Source of the DNA: Rhodospirillaceae bacterium
Lineage (GTDB): Bacteria > Pseudomonadota > Alphaproteobacteria > GCA-2731375
DNA length: 49,199 nt
Direction of reading: 5' to 3'
Assembly: GCA_018660265.1 (NCBI GenBank)
Contig: JABJKS010000056.1
Span: 1-49,199 of the forward strand
Shown: positions 17,119 through 27,185 of the stretch, in pieces
Layout of the letters: every line of letters starts with the position of its first letter
Numbering within the stretch: position 1 is the first letter of the stretch
Program-made: the position numbers and the translations under genes
The notes under the pieces: generated by a model
What the model was told of the DNA's origin: nothing
The model's database searches: none
The model's input: only the letters and a program-made list of their open reading frames with translations

Positions 17119-17585
17119 CACAAAGCGCCCGATCCTGTGGAGCCAAAACCACCCGTGCCGCGTTCGCTTTCAGAAAGTTCGGATACCTCTTCCAGAACCG
17201 CATCCACAAGGCCGGCAATCACCAATTGGGCGATACGCTCGCCCCGGCGCACTGTAAACGGCACCTCACCATGATTGATCAAAATAACACCAACTTCGCC
17301 ACGATAATCCGCATCAACGGTGCCGGGAGAATTCAATACGGTGACGCCATGCTTCAACGCCAGGCCGGAGCGGGGGCGCACTTGCCCTTCATAGCCGGAC
17401 GGCAACGCCAAACTTAGACCGGTCGGGATCAACGCCCGTCCCCCAGGCGGTAGAACCACAGCATCACCAACAGCTGCCAACAGATCCATGCCCGCGCTGT
17501 CCATAGTGGCCCGGGCAGGCAGGGCCAGGCCGGCGCCGTGTGGCAAACGTCGAACGGGGACAGTAATCGCAGATGAATGGGGCAT
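17118..17585 (-). CDS. dut: Deoxyuridine 5'-triphosphate nucleotidohydrolase
   Basis: Trimeric dUTPase, hydrolysing dUTP to dUMP and pyrophosphate. Motif 1 SAGMDLLA, motif 2 [10 protein letters not shown], motif 3 [16 protein letters not shown], motif 4 [10 protein letters not shown] and motif 5 [10 protein letters not shown] are all present. The start at ATG 17585 ([11 protein letters not shown]) gives the standard length of 155 residues and lies 4 nt after the coaBC stop. coaBC-dut adjacency is common in proteobacteria. Confidence 0.95.
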   Translation of the reverse strand: MPHSSAITVPVRRLPHGAGLALPARATMDSAGMDLLAAVGDAVVLPPGGRALIPTGLSLALPSGYEGQVRPRSGLALKHGVTVLNSPGTVDADYRGEVGVILINHGEVPFTVRRGERIAQLVIAGLVDAVLEEVSELSESERGTGGFGSTGSGAL

Positions 17586-17589
17586 AGGT

Positions 17590-18834
17590 CTATTCGGCGT
17601 CGGAATTCGCGTCGAAATCAGCATCAAAACCGGCGTCGAAAAATTGGGCAATACGCCGCGCCAATGCGATGGCGACTGCGTCCTTGGCCATGGTGGGCCA
17701 ATTTTCCTCACCCTGGGCGGTAATCAGATGAACCGTATTCTGATCGCCCCCCATGACGCCGGTGCCGGCCCCCACGTCATTGGCCACAATCCAATCACAA
17801 CCTTTTCGCGCCCGCTTTTTCCGGGCGTGCGCGACGACGGTTTCGGTTTCAGCCGCAAAGCCTACGACAAGTCCCGGTCGCCCGCCGTTCAACTGGCTCA
17901 AAGTCGCCAGAATATCAGGATTTTCCACCAGGTTCAGCGCGGGAGGCTGGCCGCTGCCGTCTTTTTTCATTTTTTGTTCCGCCTCACCCGCTACGCGCCA
18001 ATCGGCAACGGCGGCGGCACAAACGGCAATATCCGCCGGCAATGCGCTTTCACAGGCTGCCAGCATCTGGTCGGCGGATTCGATATCTCGCACTGTCACG
18101 CCCGCTGGGTCCACCAGACTATTGGGCCCAGCGACAAGCACGACCTCGGCCCCCAGATCGGCCAGGGCAGCGGCAATGGCGTGCCCCTGTTTGCCTGACG
18201 AACGATTGGCCAGATAACGCACCGGGTCAATCGCCTCGTACGTCGGGCCGGAGGTGACAATGGCCCGGCGTCCCTTCAACGGTGCATCCGTATCGGATAA
18301 GATGCCTTCGATTGCGGCAACGATCTCCAACGGCTCCGACATGCGACCGGAGCCAACCTCGCCACAGGCGAGATCACCGGCACCGGGACCGATGGCGTGT
18401 AATCCGTCCTGCAATAAAGTCTGAAAATTCCGCCTTGTTGCCGGATGGTCCCACATGCGGGTGTTCATGGCAGGCGCGATCAAGACCGGCTTATCCGTTG
18501 CCAACAAAATTGTCGAGGCCAGGTCATTGGCGTGACCATTTGCCATCTTGGCCATCAAATCAGCGCTGGCGGGTGCAACGACAAGCAAATCAGCCTCGCG
18601 GGAAAGGCGGATATGGCCCATCTCGCTCTCATCCTTCAGGGAAAACAGGTCCTGATAAACCGCGTCTTCCGACAACGCCGCCACAGACAACGGTGTCACG
18701 AACTGCGCACCGCCATCGGTCAGGACACAACGCACGGAGGCACCACGTTCCTTCAGACGTCGGATAAGGTCCAACGATTTGTATGCGGCGATGCCGCCGC
18801 TGATTATCAATAGAATGCTTTTACCGGTGATCAT
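17590..18834 (-). CDS. coaBC: Bifunctional phosphopantothenoylcysteine decarboxylase / phosphopantothenate-cysteine ligase
   Basis: Two steps of coenzyme A synthesis. The CoaC flavoprotein domain (1-180) has [48 protein letters not shown] and [12 protein letters not shown] with the catalytic Cys. The CoaB domain (about 185-400) has [20 protein letters not shown] and [14 protein letters not shown], then VGFAAETE and DWIVANDV. The C-terminus has an extra acidic tail of FDAD-like repeats. First gene of the coaBC-dut-rrf2-cysK-moeB operon. Confidence 0.95.
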   Translation of the reverse strand: MITGKSILLIISGGIAAYKSLDLIRRLKERGASVRCVLTDGGAQFVTPLSVAALSEDAVYQDLFSLKDESEMGHIRLSREADLLVVAPASADLMAKMANGHANDLASTILLATDKPVLIAPAMNTRMWDHPATRRNFQTLLQDGLHAIGPGAGDLACGEVGSGRMSEPLEIVAAIEGILSDTDAPLKGRRAIVTSGPTYEAIDPVRYLANRSSGKQGHAIAAALADLGAEVVLVAGPNSLVDPAGVTVRDIESADQMLAACESALPADIAVCAAAVADWRVAGEAEQKMKKDGSGQPPALNLVENPDILATLSQLNGGRPGLVVGFAAETETVVAHARKKRARKGCDWIVANDVGAGTGVMGGDQNTVHLITAQGEENWPTMAKDAVAIALARRIAQFFDAGFDADFDANSDAE

Positions 18835-18901
18835 GGCCGGCAGTATATCACGTCAATATGGTGTGAATACCCCAAGACCACATTCGCAGGACATAGCTCC
18901 C

Positions 18902-20065
18902 TCAATCCATGGCCATGCCGGCTTCGGCATAGAATTCCGCGTTGTGCTCCCCCAAGGCAGCGACCCAGGGCCGGACACCGACATCCCCGCCGACAAATTG
19001 CGCCGGGCAATCGGCGACCATATAGGAATCGTCCATTCCACCCATGGGAATTGACGAACCACGGGCCGCGGTTTGTGCCGTCGCCATGGATTGATCAAGC
19101 GTCAGATAACGGGTGCAGGGACAGCCCATCTCCATGATCGCGGCTTCACAGGCATCTGTCGTCATGGTCAGTGACCATTGTTCAACCTCTGCCAGCAACA
19201 AGGCCCAGTTCTTAACCCGCGCCGCAGGTTCGGCGAAACGCTCATCCGCCAGCAATTCGGGACGTCCCGCCGCCTTGGCTAAACCGGTGAAGTTTGCCGG
19301 GCTGACCGGAGCCACCATGACAAAGCCATCGGTGGTGCAGATTGGTGAGAAAACGATGGGGCGATCAGGGTTTTCCAATTGCGCTGCCTGATATTCATAG
19401 GCCAGCATATTGTGCATGGCATCCATCATGGCAACGTCGATGTGCTGCCCCCGCCCCGTGCGCAGACGCTGAACCAGGGCCGCATTGATGGCACCAAATG
19501 CATGCGTGGCACCCAGGATATCCGCCACGGTGGATCTGGTTGACGGCGGTCGGTCGGCATCGCCCTGATAGTGCATCATGATCAGATCATAGCCGGAGGC
19601 GGCATGAATGATGGGCGCAAACGCCGCCTTGCCCGCATCAGGGCCATTTTGGCCATAGCCGGAGACGGAGCAGAAGATCAAATCCGGCTTAAGCGCGGCC
19701 AGGCTGTCATAGTCCAGGCCCAGGCGGGCCATGACGCCGGGGCGAAAATTTTCCAGAACCACATCAACATTCTTGACCAGGCGGCGGATCAATTCCTGCC
19801 CCCCCTCGCCTTTCAAATCCAGCTCCAGGCTTTTCTTGCCGCAGTTCATATGTCCAAAATAGGCACTGTGGCCGCCTCTGACCGGCGGGGCGTGGCGCAA
19901 AAAATCGCCTCCCGGTGGTTCAACCTTGATAATCTCCGCCCCCATATCCGCCATCAGCCGGCTACAATAGGGTCCAGCCAAAAACATTGAAAAATCCAGC
20001 ACCCGAATACCATCCAGCGGTCCTGCTATCGACTTCGGCATCGCTGCGCCCGTCACATCAGTCAT
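18902..20065 (-). CDS. CaiB/BaiF (class III) CoA-transferase
   Basis: Transfers CoA between acyl groups; the substrate is not predictable. Family features are present: GIRVLDFSMFLAGPYCSRLMADMGAEIIKVE, then SLELDLKGEGGQELIRRLVK, VDVVLENFRPGVMARLGLDY and the catalytic Asp region RSTVADILGATHAFGAINAA. Length 387 is typical. It is separated from coaBC by 67 bp and diverges from the porin gene, the 170-bp gap holding both promoters. No recognisable partner (enoyl-CoA hydratase, acyl-CoA dehydrogenase) lies next to it. Confidence 0.9.
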   Translation of the reverse strand: MTDVTGAAMPKSIAGPLDGIRVLDFSMFLAGPYCSRLMADMGAEIIKVEPPGGDFLRHAPPVRGGHSAYFGHMNCGKKSLELDLKGEGGQELIRRLVKNVDVVLENFRPGVMARLGLDYDSLAALKPDLIFCSVSGYGQNGPDAGKAAFAPIIHAASGYDLIMMHYQGDADRPPSTRSTVADILGATHAFGAINAALVQRLRTGRGQHIDVAMMDAMHNMLAYEYQAAQLENPDRPIVFSPICTTDGFVMVAPVSPANFTGLAKAAGRPELLADERFAEPAARVKNWALLLAEVEQWSLTMTTDACEAAIMEMGCPCTRYLTLDQSMATAQTAARGSSIPMGGMDDSYMVADCPAQFVGGDVGVRPWVAALGEHNAEFYAEAGMAMD

Positions 20066-20236
20066 TGAAATTCCACCCCTTCATTTCTGCGACAGGTTGT
20101 CACTTAAATTGATTATAGGTTTTCTTTGCCGTCCCCGCCGGTAGTTTTCTTTTTTTGTTAACCAACGTCCAATATGTTTACAGCACATGAAGAATATGAC
20201 CCTCTGTCCCACAGGGTCAATGAAGCGGGAAAAGCT

Positions 20237-21343
20237 ATGCAAAATAAGTTCTTAAGCACCACGGCCATGGTTGCCACCACGATGTTACTGGCCAGCACAG
20301 GTGCCCATGGCGCAGACAAAATCAAGTTGGGCCTGGGCGGATATTTTCATGCGTATGCAGGCGTGGGCAGTCAGGACGACGGTGCCGGCGAGCCTGGTGC
20401 CGGTCTGCGCAACCACAAAATTGTCCGGGAAAGTGAAATCCATTTTCTTGGTAAAACCACCCTGGATAACGGCATCACATTCGGCGTTAATGTGCAGCTT
20501 GAGGGCGAAACCTGCACGGATCAGATAGACGAAAGTTATATCTATATTGAAGGCAACTTTGGCCGTGTCAGTATTGGCGCTGATGATCCTGCATCGGATT
20601 TGATGGCCTATTCGGCACCGCAGCCTATTTCCGGCGTCGGCATACTTTCACCTGATGTGACGTTTATAACGATCGGCAATGCAGTGGGCACGCCGGATGC
20701 GGCCACATCAATTTCCGGCGACTCCGAAAAAATCACCTATTTCACGCCGCGCCTGAGTGGCTTCCAACTTGGCCTGTCATACACACCGGACAGTTGTGAA
20801 GAAGGAGCCTGTGGCGGCACATATGCCGGATTTCAAAGCGACGCTACCGCTGCGCAGCAATCTGAGATAATCGAAATCGGGGCGAATTATTCGCGTAAAA
20901 TTGGCGGCGTAAATATAGCGTTGTCAGGCGGCTACGGCCGCGGCGATTTAGAGGTTGCAGCGGCCGGGTCTGAGGATCAGACCCAATGGAGCCTGGGTAT
21001 GGAGCTGGGCTTTGGCCCTCTGACATTCGGCGCGGCCTATCGCAACGACGATCAAGGTACTTCCGGTTCAAACACGGACCGCACCGACTATGGTATGGGT
21101 GTCACCTATGCCATGGGTGATTGGACTTTCGGTGCCGCTTTCGCCCATGGCGAAGCAGAGGCCGGCGCAGGCCTGGGCCAGGATGAAACCGATGGCTATC
21201 AGATCGGCGCAACTTATAACATGGGACCAGGCATTGCGCTCACCGGCGGCGTCACCCATTGGGAGGTGGATGATAACCTGAACGCGGTAGCTATCGAAAA
21301 TACCGGCACGGCCCTTGTTTTTGGCACCATTCTGTCCTTCTAG
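20237..21343 (+). CDS. Outer-membrane porin (Gram-negative porin family)
   Basis: Beta-barrel porin. ATG 20237 yields a signal peptide (MQNKFLSTTAMVATTMLLAS...GAHGAD). The mature part has porin strands: KLGLGGYFHAYAGVG, SEIHFLGKTTLDNGITFGVN, GNFGRVSIGADDPASDLM, ending ALVFGTILSF with terminal Phe, the usual outer-membrane assembly signal. Two Cys pairs lie in loops (ETCTD, DSCEEGACGG). 368 residues. A strong hairpin follows the stop by 34 nt. An upstream in-frame ATG at 20174 would bury the signal peptide and is rejected. Confidence 0.9.
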   Translation: MQNKFLSTTAMVATTMLLASTGAHGADKIKLGLGGYFHAYAGVGSQDDGAGEPGAGLRNHKIVRESEIHFLGKTTLDNGITFGVNVQLEGETCTDQIDESYIYIEGNFGRVSIGADDPASDLMAYSAPQPISGVGILSPDVTFITIGNAVGTPDAATSISGDSEKITYFTPRLSGFQLGLSYTPDSCEEGACGGTYAGFQSDATAAQQSEIIEIGANYSRKIGGVNIALSGGYGRGDLEVAAAGSEDQTQWSLGMELGFGPLTFGAAYRNDDQGTSGSNTDRTDYGMGVTYAMGDWTFGAAFAHGEAEAGAGLGQDETDGYQIGATYNMGPGIALTGGVTHWEVDDNLNAVAIENTGTALVFGTILSF

Positions 21344-21377
21344 ACCACATACACACTCCCCCCTTGACGTTTCTTTG

Positions 21378-21407
21378 ATCCGGGCTTCCCCATTGGGAAG
21401 CCCGGAT
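21378..21407 (+). terminator. Hairpin terminator after porin gene
   Basis: Perfect 13-bp stem ATCCGGGCTTCCC / GGGAAGCCCGGAT with loop CATT. No clear T-tract follows (TAGTACG), so it may act as a 3'-end stabiliser or a weak terminator. Confidence 0.7.
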
Positions 21408-21507
21408 TAGTACGTCTGCAGTCAACATTACAAAATCACAAAGCAATTGCTTTCATTTTCCGGCAGAATGTCTACTACCAGGCAATGGCAATTGACGAGG
21501 TTGGACG

Positions 21508-22740
21508 ATGGTCAAGATTAATGGGGAAAGACTGCTAGGCGATTTGCGGGCCTTGCGCGCCATGGGAGCTATTGGCACAGGGGTCGTTCGCCCGGCTTTT
21601 TCCGATATGGATATGCAAGCCCGCCGATGGCTGGCGGAAAAGTACGAGGCAGCCGGCCTGACCGCGACCATCGACGGCGTCGGCAATGTCCTGGGGCGGT
21701 CCTCTAATCCCGGCCGGGCGCTGTTAATCGGCTCCCACTCTGACACCCAACCGACGGGCGGTTGGCTGGATGGTGCCTTAGGCGTCATCTATGGCCTGGA
21801 AGTGGTCCGTGCGATGGCCGAGGACCCGGACACGAAACACCTGCCCGTCGATGCGATTTCCTGGCAGGACGAGGAATCCCGTTTCTATGGCTGCATGGGC
21901 AGCCGGGCCTTTTGCAATCAATTTCCAAAAGAGGCTGAGGATGGCCTGGCGGACAAAGATGGTATCGCCCTGGCCGATGCCCTGGCCCATGCCGGCCTGA
22001 AAGATGTACCCCGCCTAACGGCGGAAGATCACGACTATCTTGGATTCCTGGAAGCGCATATCGAACAAGGCCCGCATCTGGAGGCCGATGGCCGGCGTAT
22101 CGGCATCGTACAATCCATTGTCGGCCTGGGCGGCATGGTCTTTACCTTTACCGGACAGCAGAACCATGCCGGCACCACGATGATGGCCGGTCGCAAAGAT
22201 GCCACCACGGCCCTTTATGCCCTGGCCCATGGTATCAACGAAGAATTTCCCAAAGTCGCAGGCGTTCGTTCGGTGTGGACCATGGGGCGGGTCCTGATCC
22301 GCCCCGGTGCGCCGTCCATCGTGCCTGGCTATGCGGAATTGGAACTGCAATACCGTGATGTTGACCCCGCCGTTCTGGATAAGTTCGAAGCCGTCGTCCA
22401 TCGCCTGGTAGATAACATCAACAGCAAAGATGGCGCCACGATCGAGGCAAAACCTTCCCGGGTCCGTATCGCACCGGCCCATATGGACACAGGCTTTCAG
22501 GAACATCTGTCGCGGGCGGCAGAGGCGCATGCGCCAGGCAATTGGGCGGCCATGCCGTCCGGTGCCTTTCACGACGCGGGCGTGGTCTGCACCGTGATGC
22601 CGTGCGCCATGTTGTTCATCCCGTCCATTGGCGGTATCAGCCATGATTTTGCCGAGGACAGCCACGATGATGACATCACCCTGGGCTGTCAGGTTCTGGC
22701 CGACGGTGCGGCGACAATTCTGGCTGCGGCATCAAACTAG
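21508..22740 (+). CDS. Zn-dependent amidohydrolase, M20 family (N-carbamoyl-amino acid hydrolase / allantoate amidohydrolase type)
   Basis: Hydrolyses amide or carbamoyl bonds of ureido-type substrates. The di-metal site is visible: GSHSDTQPTGGWLDGALGV (first His and bridging Asp), WQDEESRFYG (Glu), HIEQGPHLE (His), and SGAFHDAGVV with ISHDFAED near the C-terminus. The dimerisation-domain signature is QNHAGTTMMAGRKDA. The length (410) fits HyuC/AmaB/AllC proteins. No hydantoinase or allantoinase gene is adjacent, so the substrate stays open. The mscS gene follows 17 nt downstream. Confidence 0.85.
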   Translation: MVKINGERLLGDLRALRAMGAIGTGVVRPAFSDMDMQARRWLAEKYEAAGLTATIDGVGNVLGRSSNPGRALLIGSHSDTQPTGGWLDGALGVIYGLEVVRAMAEDPDTKHLPVDAISWQDEESRFYGCMGSRAFCNQFPKEAEDGLADKDGIALADALAHAGLKDVPRLTAEDHDYLGFLEAHIEQGPHLEADGRRIGIVQSIVGLGGMVFTFTGQQNHAGTTMMAGRKDATTALYALAHGINEEFPKVAGVRSVWTMGRVLIRPGAPSIVPGYAELELQYRDVDPAVLDKFEAVVHRLVDNINSKDGATIEAKPSRVRIAPAHMDTGFQEHLSRAAEAHAPGNWAAMPSGAFHDAGVVCTVMPCAMLFIPSIGGISHDFAEDSHDDDITLGCQVLADGAATILAAASN

Positions 22741-22757
22741 GAATGGCAAAATAATCC

Positions 22758-23921
22758 ATGGACAGCTTTAACGGTTTATGGCGGGAAGTCGTCATCGTCT
22801 GGAAGACGGCGGTGTTCGGCATTGGGGTCGGCGAGTTGCTGTCGGCAATTGGGATATTCCTGTTGTTCCTGCTGCTGCGCGGGGTTTTCACCCGCATGGT
22901 ACTGGGCACATTGGGCGGTATTACCAGGCGGACGAAGAATGAATTTGACGACGAATTGATCGCCGCGTTGGATCAACCCTTACGCTTTGTTTTCGTCATT
23001 ATCGGACTTTATGCGGCGACCCAGGTGGTCTCGTTCCCCGAACGGGTGGACGAATTCCTGGGCCATCTCGTCCGCTCCTTCATTGCCTTTGCCATTTTCT
23101 GGACCTTGTACCGTTGCGTCAGCCCCCTCTCGTTTCTGATCGACAAGGCCTTCGGCGTCCTGGGCCGCTCCACCCTGGGCAGCAGCCTGAAGGATTTCGT
23201 GGCCAAGCTGGCCCGTTTCGTCATTGCCTGCGTCGGCATTGTCGCGGTGTTGGAAGAATGGCAGTTCAACGTCGGCGCGGTGCTTGGCGGCCTGGGTCTG
23301 GTGGGCATGGCTGTGGCTTTTGGCGCACAAACCCTGATCGCCAATCTATTCGCCGGCGTCACCATATTCCTGGATGGGATATTCGAGAAGGGGGACTGGA
23401 TCAGAGGGGCGGGCGTCGAAGGCATTGTCGAGGATATTGGTTTTCGCACCACGAAAATCCGCCGCTTTGACAAAGCATTGACGACCATTCCCAATGACAA
23501 GCTGGCTGGCGATGCGGTGATAAATTTCGCCCGCATGACGAACCGGCGCATCTATTGGAAGATCGGCATTGAATATAGTGCGACCGAGGGGCAATTACGC
23601 GACATCGTCAACGGCATCAAAGGTCATATTTTTGATAATAGCGACTTTGAAGTTGATCCAAAAAAAGTCGTGACATTGATCCATGTGGACAGCTTCAATG
23701 ACAGCTCCATCGATATCATGCTGTATTGCTTTACCACCACGACCCGCTGGCCGGAATGGATGCGGGTGAAGGAGGATCTGGCCTTTGCCATCAAAGGAAT
23801 TGTCGAAGGCGCGGGCAGCGGCTTTGCCTTCCCCTCAACCTCCCTGTATGTGGAAACATTACCTTTTGGCACGCCGGAGCTATTTCCCGCAGCAGACAAA
23901 GCGAATGATCTATCCCAGTGA
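22758..23921 (+). CDS. Mechanosensitive ion channel, MscS family
   Basis: Small-conductance mechanosensitive channel for osmotic release. Four hydrophobic segments lie in 1-165, then the pore helix and beta-domain: VGAVLGGLGLVGMAVAFGAQ then TLIANLFAGVTIFLDGIFEKGDWI (about 172-215), GIVEDIGFRTTKIRRFD, TIPNDKLAGDAVINFARM. The C-terminal alpha/beta domain ends near 375. 387 residues. Its 3' end overlaps the convergent amidohydrolase by 12 bp. Confidence 0.93.
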   Translation: MDSFNGLWREVVIVWKTAVFGIGVGELLSAIGIFLLFLLLRGVFTRMVLGTLGGITRRTKNEFDDELIAALDQPLRFVFVIIGLYAATQVVSFPERVDEFLGHLVRSFIAFAIFWTLYRCVSPLSFLIDKAFGVLGRSTLGSSLKDFVAKLARFVIACVGIVAVLEEWQFNVGAVLGGLGLVGMAVAFGAQTLIANLFAGVTIFLDGIFEKGDWIRGAGVEGIVEDIGFRTTKIRRFDKALTTIPNDKLAGDAVINFARMTNRRIYWKIGIEYSATEGQLRDIVNGIKGHIFDNSDFEVDPKKVVTLIHVDSFNDSSIDIMLYCFTTTTRWPEWMRVKEDLAFAIKGIVEGAGSGFAFPSTSLYVETLPFGTPELFPAADKANDLSQ

Positions 23922-24947
23922 GTTAGCGCGCTCGTCCATACGATAGGCCCGTGCCGCGGCACCGGCAAACAGGTCTTGTTTTTCCGTATCAGAGGCCCCT
24001 GCTGCCAGGCGCTTGAAGGCGTTCCAGCAGACTTGATAGCTGCACCAGCGTTTTTGCACGGGGAAATTCGACTCGAACATGGATCGTGACGGACCAAACG
24101 CCTCGATGCAGGTTTCGATCCACGGACGCCAGGCAGCGGCAACCTCTTCGGAACGGGGGGGTAAGCTGCGATCTCCGTCGAAGCCCGGCATACGGATCGG
24201 CATGGCACCCAGTTTGACGAAGACGTTCGGACGTTCGCCAACCGACTTGATGCGCGTGCGCCAATCCGCGAAGACCTCGTCTGATTTGCCTCTGTAGGGC
24301 CCGCCCAGAATAGGGCTACCAACGTGATTGAGGATGATCGTCAGGTTCGGATGCGCATCGGCCAGGGTCGCAACCTCGTCCAATTGCGGGTGATAAAGCC
24401 AGCTATCAAGAGACAGGTTCATCCGCGACAGCACGGCGGCGGCCTCCCCCACCCGATCATCGATCAACATGCCCGCAGCCGGTGCTACGTTGTGGATGCC
24501 TTCGTTGGCATCCCACCCGGTGGAATAGCGAACGCCCGTAAACCGCCCGCCCGAAGCATCAATATGCTTTTCCAACAACGGTTCTACCGCTTGGCCCAGC
24601 GTCATATCCACGTTACCGAACATCACATCGCAGGCCCGTGTAGGGCCGAACTGCCCGCCCGCGCTCATGGCGGCCTGACCACGGACAAACTCTGTCTCGC
24701 CCATGGACCGCTCCGCCTCAGGGCCTGCCTGGCGGTACATGGAATGACATTCGGCAAATACCGTGGCGACCACATTATGGCCGGAGGCGAGATCGACGCT
24801 TAATTCCGGCATGAGATAGGTATAGCCGTTGCGCAGCCATAAATGGTGATGCGGGTCGATGATAGCCAGGTCGGGCTCCAGGATCGCCTCATCAACGCCC
24901 GCCAGCCAATCGTCGTCGGGGGCAATTTGTCCCATGTTTGACGCCAT
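23910..24947 (-). CDS. TIM-barrel metal-dependent amidohydrolase (COG3618-type)
   Basis: Amidohydrolase-2 superfamily enzyme, probably a lactonase or decarboxylase-type hydrolase; substrate unknown. It has IIDPHHHLWLRNGYTYLMPE at about residues 27-46 (metal-binding His motif), VATVFAECHSMYR, LDSWLYHPQLDEVATLADAHP, LNHVGSPI, and a C-terminal SMFESNFPVQK that matches the usual Asp/Asn metal-ligand region, with Asn where many members have Asp. ATG 24947 follows AAGGGAG. Convergent with mscS. Confidence 0.82.
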   Translation of the reverse strand: MASNMGQIAPDDDWLAGVDEAILEPDLAIIDPHHHLWLRNGYTYLMPELSVDLASGHNVVATVFAECHSMYRQAGPEAERSMGETEFVRGQAAMSAGGQFGPTRACDVMFGNVDMTLGQAVEPLLEKHIDASGGRFTGVRYSTGWDANEGIHNVAPAAGMLIDDRVGEAAAVLSRMNLSLDSWLYHPQLDEVATLADAHPNLTIILNHVGSPILGGPYRGKSDEVFADWRTRIKSVGERPNVFVKLGAMPIRMPGFDGDRSLPPRSEEVAAAWRPWIETCIEAFGPSRSMFESNFPVQKRWCSYQVCWNAFKRLAAGASDTEKQDLFAGAAARAYRMDERANSLG

Positions 24948-25063
24948 TTCACTCTCCCTTAAATTCGGGCAATACCCATCATAATTGGACCCAGTTTAGG
25001 CAGGGAACTAGGAAAAGACATCAATTTATCCGTAGTGTTGGCTTCAGATTAGGCTTGGCGGTA

Positions 25064-25069
25064 TATAAT
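25064..25069 (+). promoter_or_regulatory. Candidate -10 box before the arsenite exporter
   Basis: TATAAT stands 41 bp before the ATG at 25111. The best upstream element, TTGGCT at 25038-25043, is 20 bp away, too far for an ideal promoter, so only the -10 is proposed. No ArsR-like palindrome was seen. Confidence 0.35.
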
Positions 25070-25110
25070 CGCGTTACAGAATCAAATCGCCTTTGGGGAC
25101 CACCAGCTAA

Positions 25111-26217
25111 ATGAACGATCAGAACGACATTGCCACCCCGTCACAAACCGCATCACAATCCGCATCACAATCGGGGGGCATTGGCTTTTTCGAGAAATGG
25201 CTCTCTATCTGGGTAGCCCTATGCATTGTGGCAGGCGTCATGCTGGGCAATTGGGCGCCCGACCTATTTCAGTTTCTCGCCGGGCTTGAGTATGCGTCGG
25301 TCAATATTGTCGTCGCCATACTGATCTGGGGCATGGTCTATCCCATGATGGTCAATGTGGATTTCGCCAGCCTGCGTCATATTGGGGAGCGCCCAAAAGG
25401 TCTGATCATCACAATCGTCGTCAATTGGTTGATCAAGCCCTTTACCATGGTTGCCCTGGGCATTCTGTTTTTTGAGATCTTTTTTGTCGATCTGATCGAT
25501 CCCGCTGATGCCCAGCAGTATATCGCGGGGCTTATCCTGCTTGGTGCCGCACCCTGCACGGCCATGGTATTTGTTTGGTCCCAACTGACGCGCGGCGATC
25601 CCACCTATACCCTTGTCCAGGTATCGTTGAACGACATCATCATGGTCTTTGCCTTCGCGCCCATCGTCGCCCTATTGCTTGGGGTGACCGATATTGTCGT
25701 GCCCTGGCAGACCCTTATTCTGTCCGTCATTCTGTACGTGGTCATCCCCCTTATCGCCGGTGCCATAACCCGGAAGAGGTTGATCGGCACATCCGGGCAG
25801 AGCGCGGATGGCGAAGCTGCAATCGCGCGCTTCACGGGCCGGATCAAGCCCCTGTCAATCATGGCACTTTTGGCAACGGTGGTATTGTTGTTTGGTTTTC
25901 AAGGCCACGTGATCCTGGATCGCCCCCTGCTTATCGCCCTGATCGCGGTGCCGTTGTTGGTGCAATCCTATGGTATTTTCGTAGTTGCCTATGGTGCCGC
26001 CTATCTATGGCGCGTGCCCTTTAACATTGCCGCACCTTGCGCCTTGATCGGCACTTCCAATTTTTTTGAGCTGGCCGTCGCGGTGGCGATCAGTCTGTTC
26101 GGCCTGAATTCAGGCGCGGCATTGACCACCGTGGTCGGCGTCCTTGTCGAGGTGCCGGTTATGTTGTCCCTGGTCGCCTTTGCCAATCGCACGCGCAGTT
26201 GGTTCCCCGGCAAATAG
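25111..26217 (+). CDS. ACR3-family arsenite efflux transporter
   Basis: Inner-membrane As(III) (possibly Sb(III)) exporter with ten predicted membrane segments. The hallmark [20 protein letters not shown] holds the conserved TM4 cysteine; [34 protein letters not shown] and [20 protein letters not shown] are typical of ACR3. 368 residues. The N-terminus has a repeated SQ(T)ASQSASQS stretch. There is no arsC, arsR or other ars gene nearby. Confidence 0.9.
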   Translation: MNDQNDIATPSQTASQSASQSGGIGFFEKWLSIWVALCIVAGVMLGNWAPDLFQFLAGLEYASVNIVVAILIWGMVYPMMVNVDFASLRHIGERPKGLIITIVVNWLIKPFTMVALGILFFEIFFVDLIDPADAQQYIAGLILLGAAPCTAMVFVWSQLTRGDPTYTLVQVSLNDIIMVFAFAPIVALLLGVTDIVVPWQTLILSVILYVVIPLIAGAITRKRLIGTSGQSADGEAAIARFTGRIKPLSIMALLATVVLLFGFQGHVILDRPLLIALIAVPLLVQSYGIFVVAYGAAYLWRVPFNIAAPCALIGTSNFFELAVAVAISLFGLNSGAALTTVVGVLVEVPVMLSLVAFANRTRSWFPGK

Positions 26218-26225
26218 GGACAACC

Positions 26226-27044
26226 TTAGTCCCCAGGATCAAGGACGGTAACTCTCGCACCTTCGTCTTCGACCAGAAAAAAGCTGCCGGGATAACCGGC
26301 CTCCACCGGAATGCGCAAGGTGCGGCCCTTGGCATGTTTTTCCGGCTCCGGCTGTACGGTGACAACCGTTGTCGCGCGAGAGGCTGCCATGGCCTCATCG
26401 ACATTTTTGTACTGGGACAGCTTCAGAAGATTCATGCGGGTTGGGAAAACCACCGTGCGTTTGCCGGATTCCGCGTCCGCGACCGCCTGGACCGGGCGCA
26501 ACCATTCGGAATCCGTGGATTCCGAACCATCATGCAAAGCAATATGATCGACCGGTGCCCGGGCCACAAAGAACTGCGTATCAAACACCTTTGGCACGAT
26601 ACGCGGGGTGATCCAGTGGGCGTAGTGAACCATCTTGTCCAAAGCCAGGGTTAAGCCTTCGGTCCGGCAGACATCGGCAATGGTGATCTTGCCGGCGGTC
26701 AAATCCGCCCGCCAGCGTGCCTCAATCCCCTGCAACTGATCAGCGGCAATCAAATTATCACTGTCCTTATCGCGGGCGAGGAGCACGCCACATTCTTCAA
26801 ACGCCTCGCGTATGGCGGCGACTTGGTGGGATAGGGTGTTTTCATCCAGATCGTCTGCACCCCGGCAAAACGGCCGCGCATCGGCGTCTTCGGGGTCTAC
26901 TTTGCCGCCCGGAAAGACCAGGGCGCCGGAAAAGCTGTCTATTTCGTGGTGGCGCACCACCATAAAAACCTCCACCCCATCGGACCCATCCCGGATCAAC
27001 AATACGGTAGAGGCGGATATCGTCGGTTTTTCAGCTTCGCTCAC
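26226..27044 (-). CDS. NUDIX hydrolase, NUDT19-like
   Basis: Pyrophosphohydrolase of the NUDIX superfamily. The box is split by an insertion: FPGGKVDPEDAD, about 27 residues, then AAIREAFEECGVLLAR. This spacing is as in NUDT19-type proteins, some of which act on CoA derivatives. Also seen are FFVARAP and VFPTRMNLLKLSQY. Start GTG 27044 has only a weak ribosome-binding site, with an in-frame TGA two codons upstream. Substrate unknown. Convergent with the ACR3 gene (8-bp gap). Confidence 0.82.
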   Translation of the reverse strand: MSEAEKPTISASTVLLIRDGSDGVEVFMVVRHHEIDSFSGALVFPGGKVDPEDADARPFCRGADDLDENTLSHQVAAIREAFEECGVLLARDKDSDNLIAADQLQGIEARWRADLTAGKITIADVCRTEGLTLALDKMVHYAHWITPRIVPKVFDTQFFVARAPVDHIALHDGSESTDSEWLRPVQAVADAESGKRTVVFPTRMNLLKLSQYKNVDEAMAASRATTVVTVQPEPEKHAKGRTLRIPVEAGYPGSFFLVEDEGARVTVLDPGD

Positions 27045-27185
27045 GTTTACTCACATTCATAGATATCGTTGAAAATAGTTGTTGCCATATTGTAGCACAA
27101 ATTACGCCCAGGTACTGGTAACATCGGAGCGGCTATGTCATTTTGCCCGACCAACCCAACCAAATATGCCTCAAGGGAGCGACCA

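Noticed and set aside
20174-20236. Upstream ATG for the porin
   Set aside because: It would place 21 charged residues before the signal peptide; ATG 20237 gives a normal porin signal.
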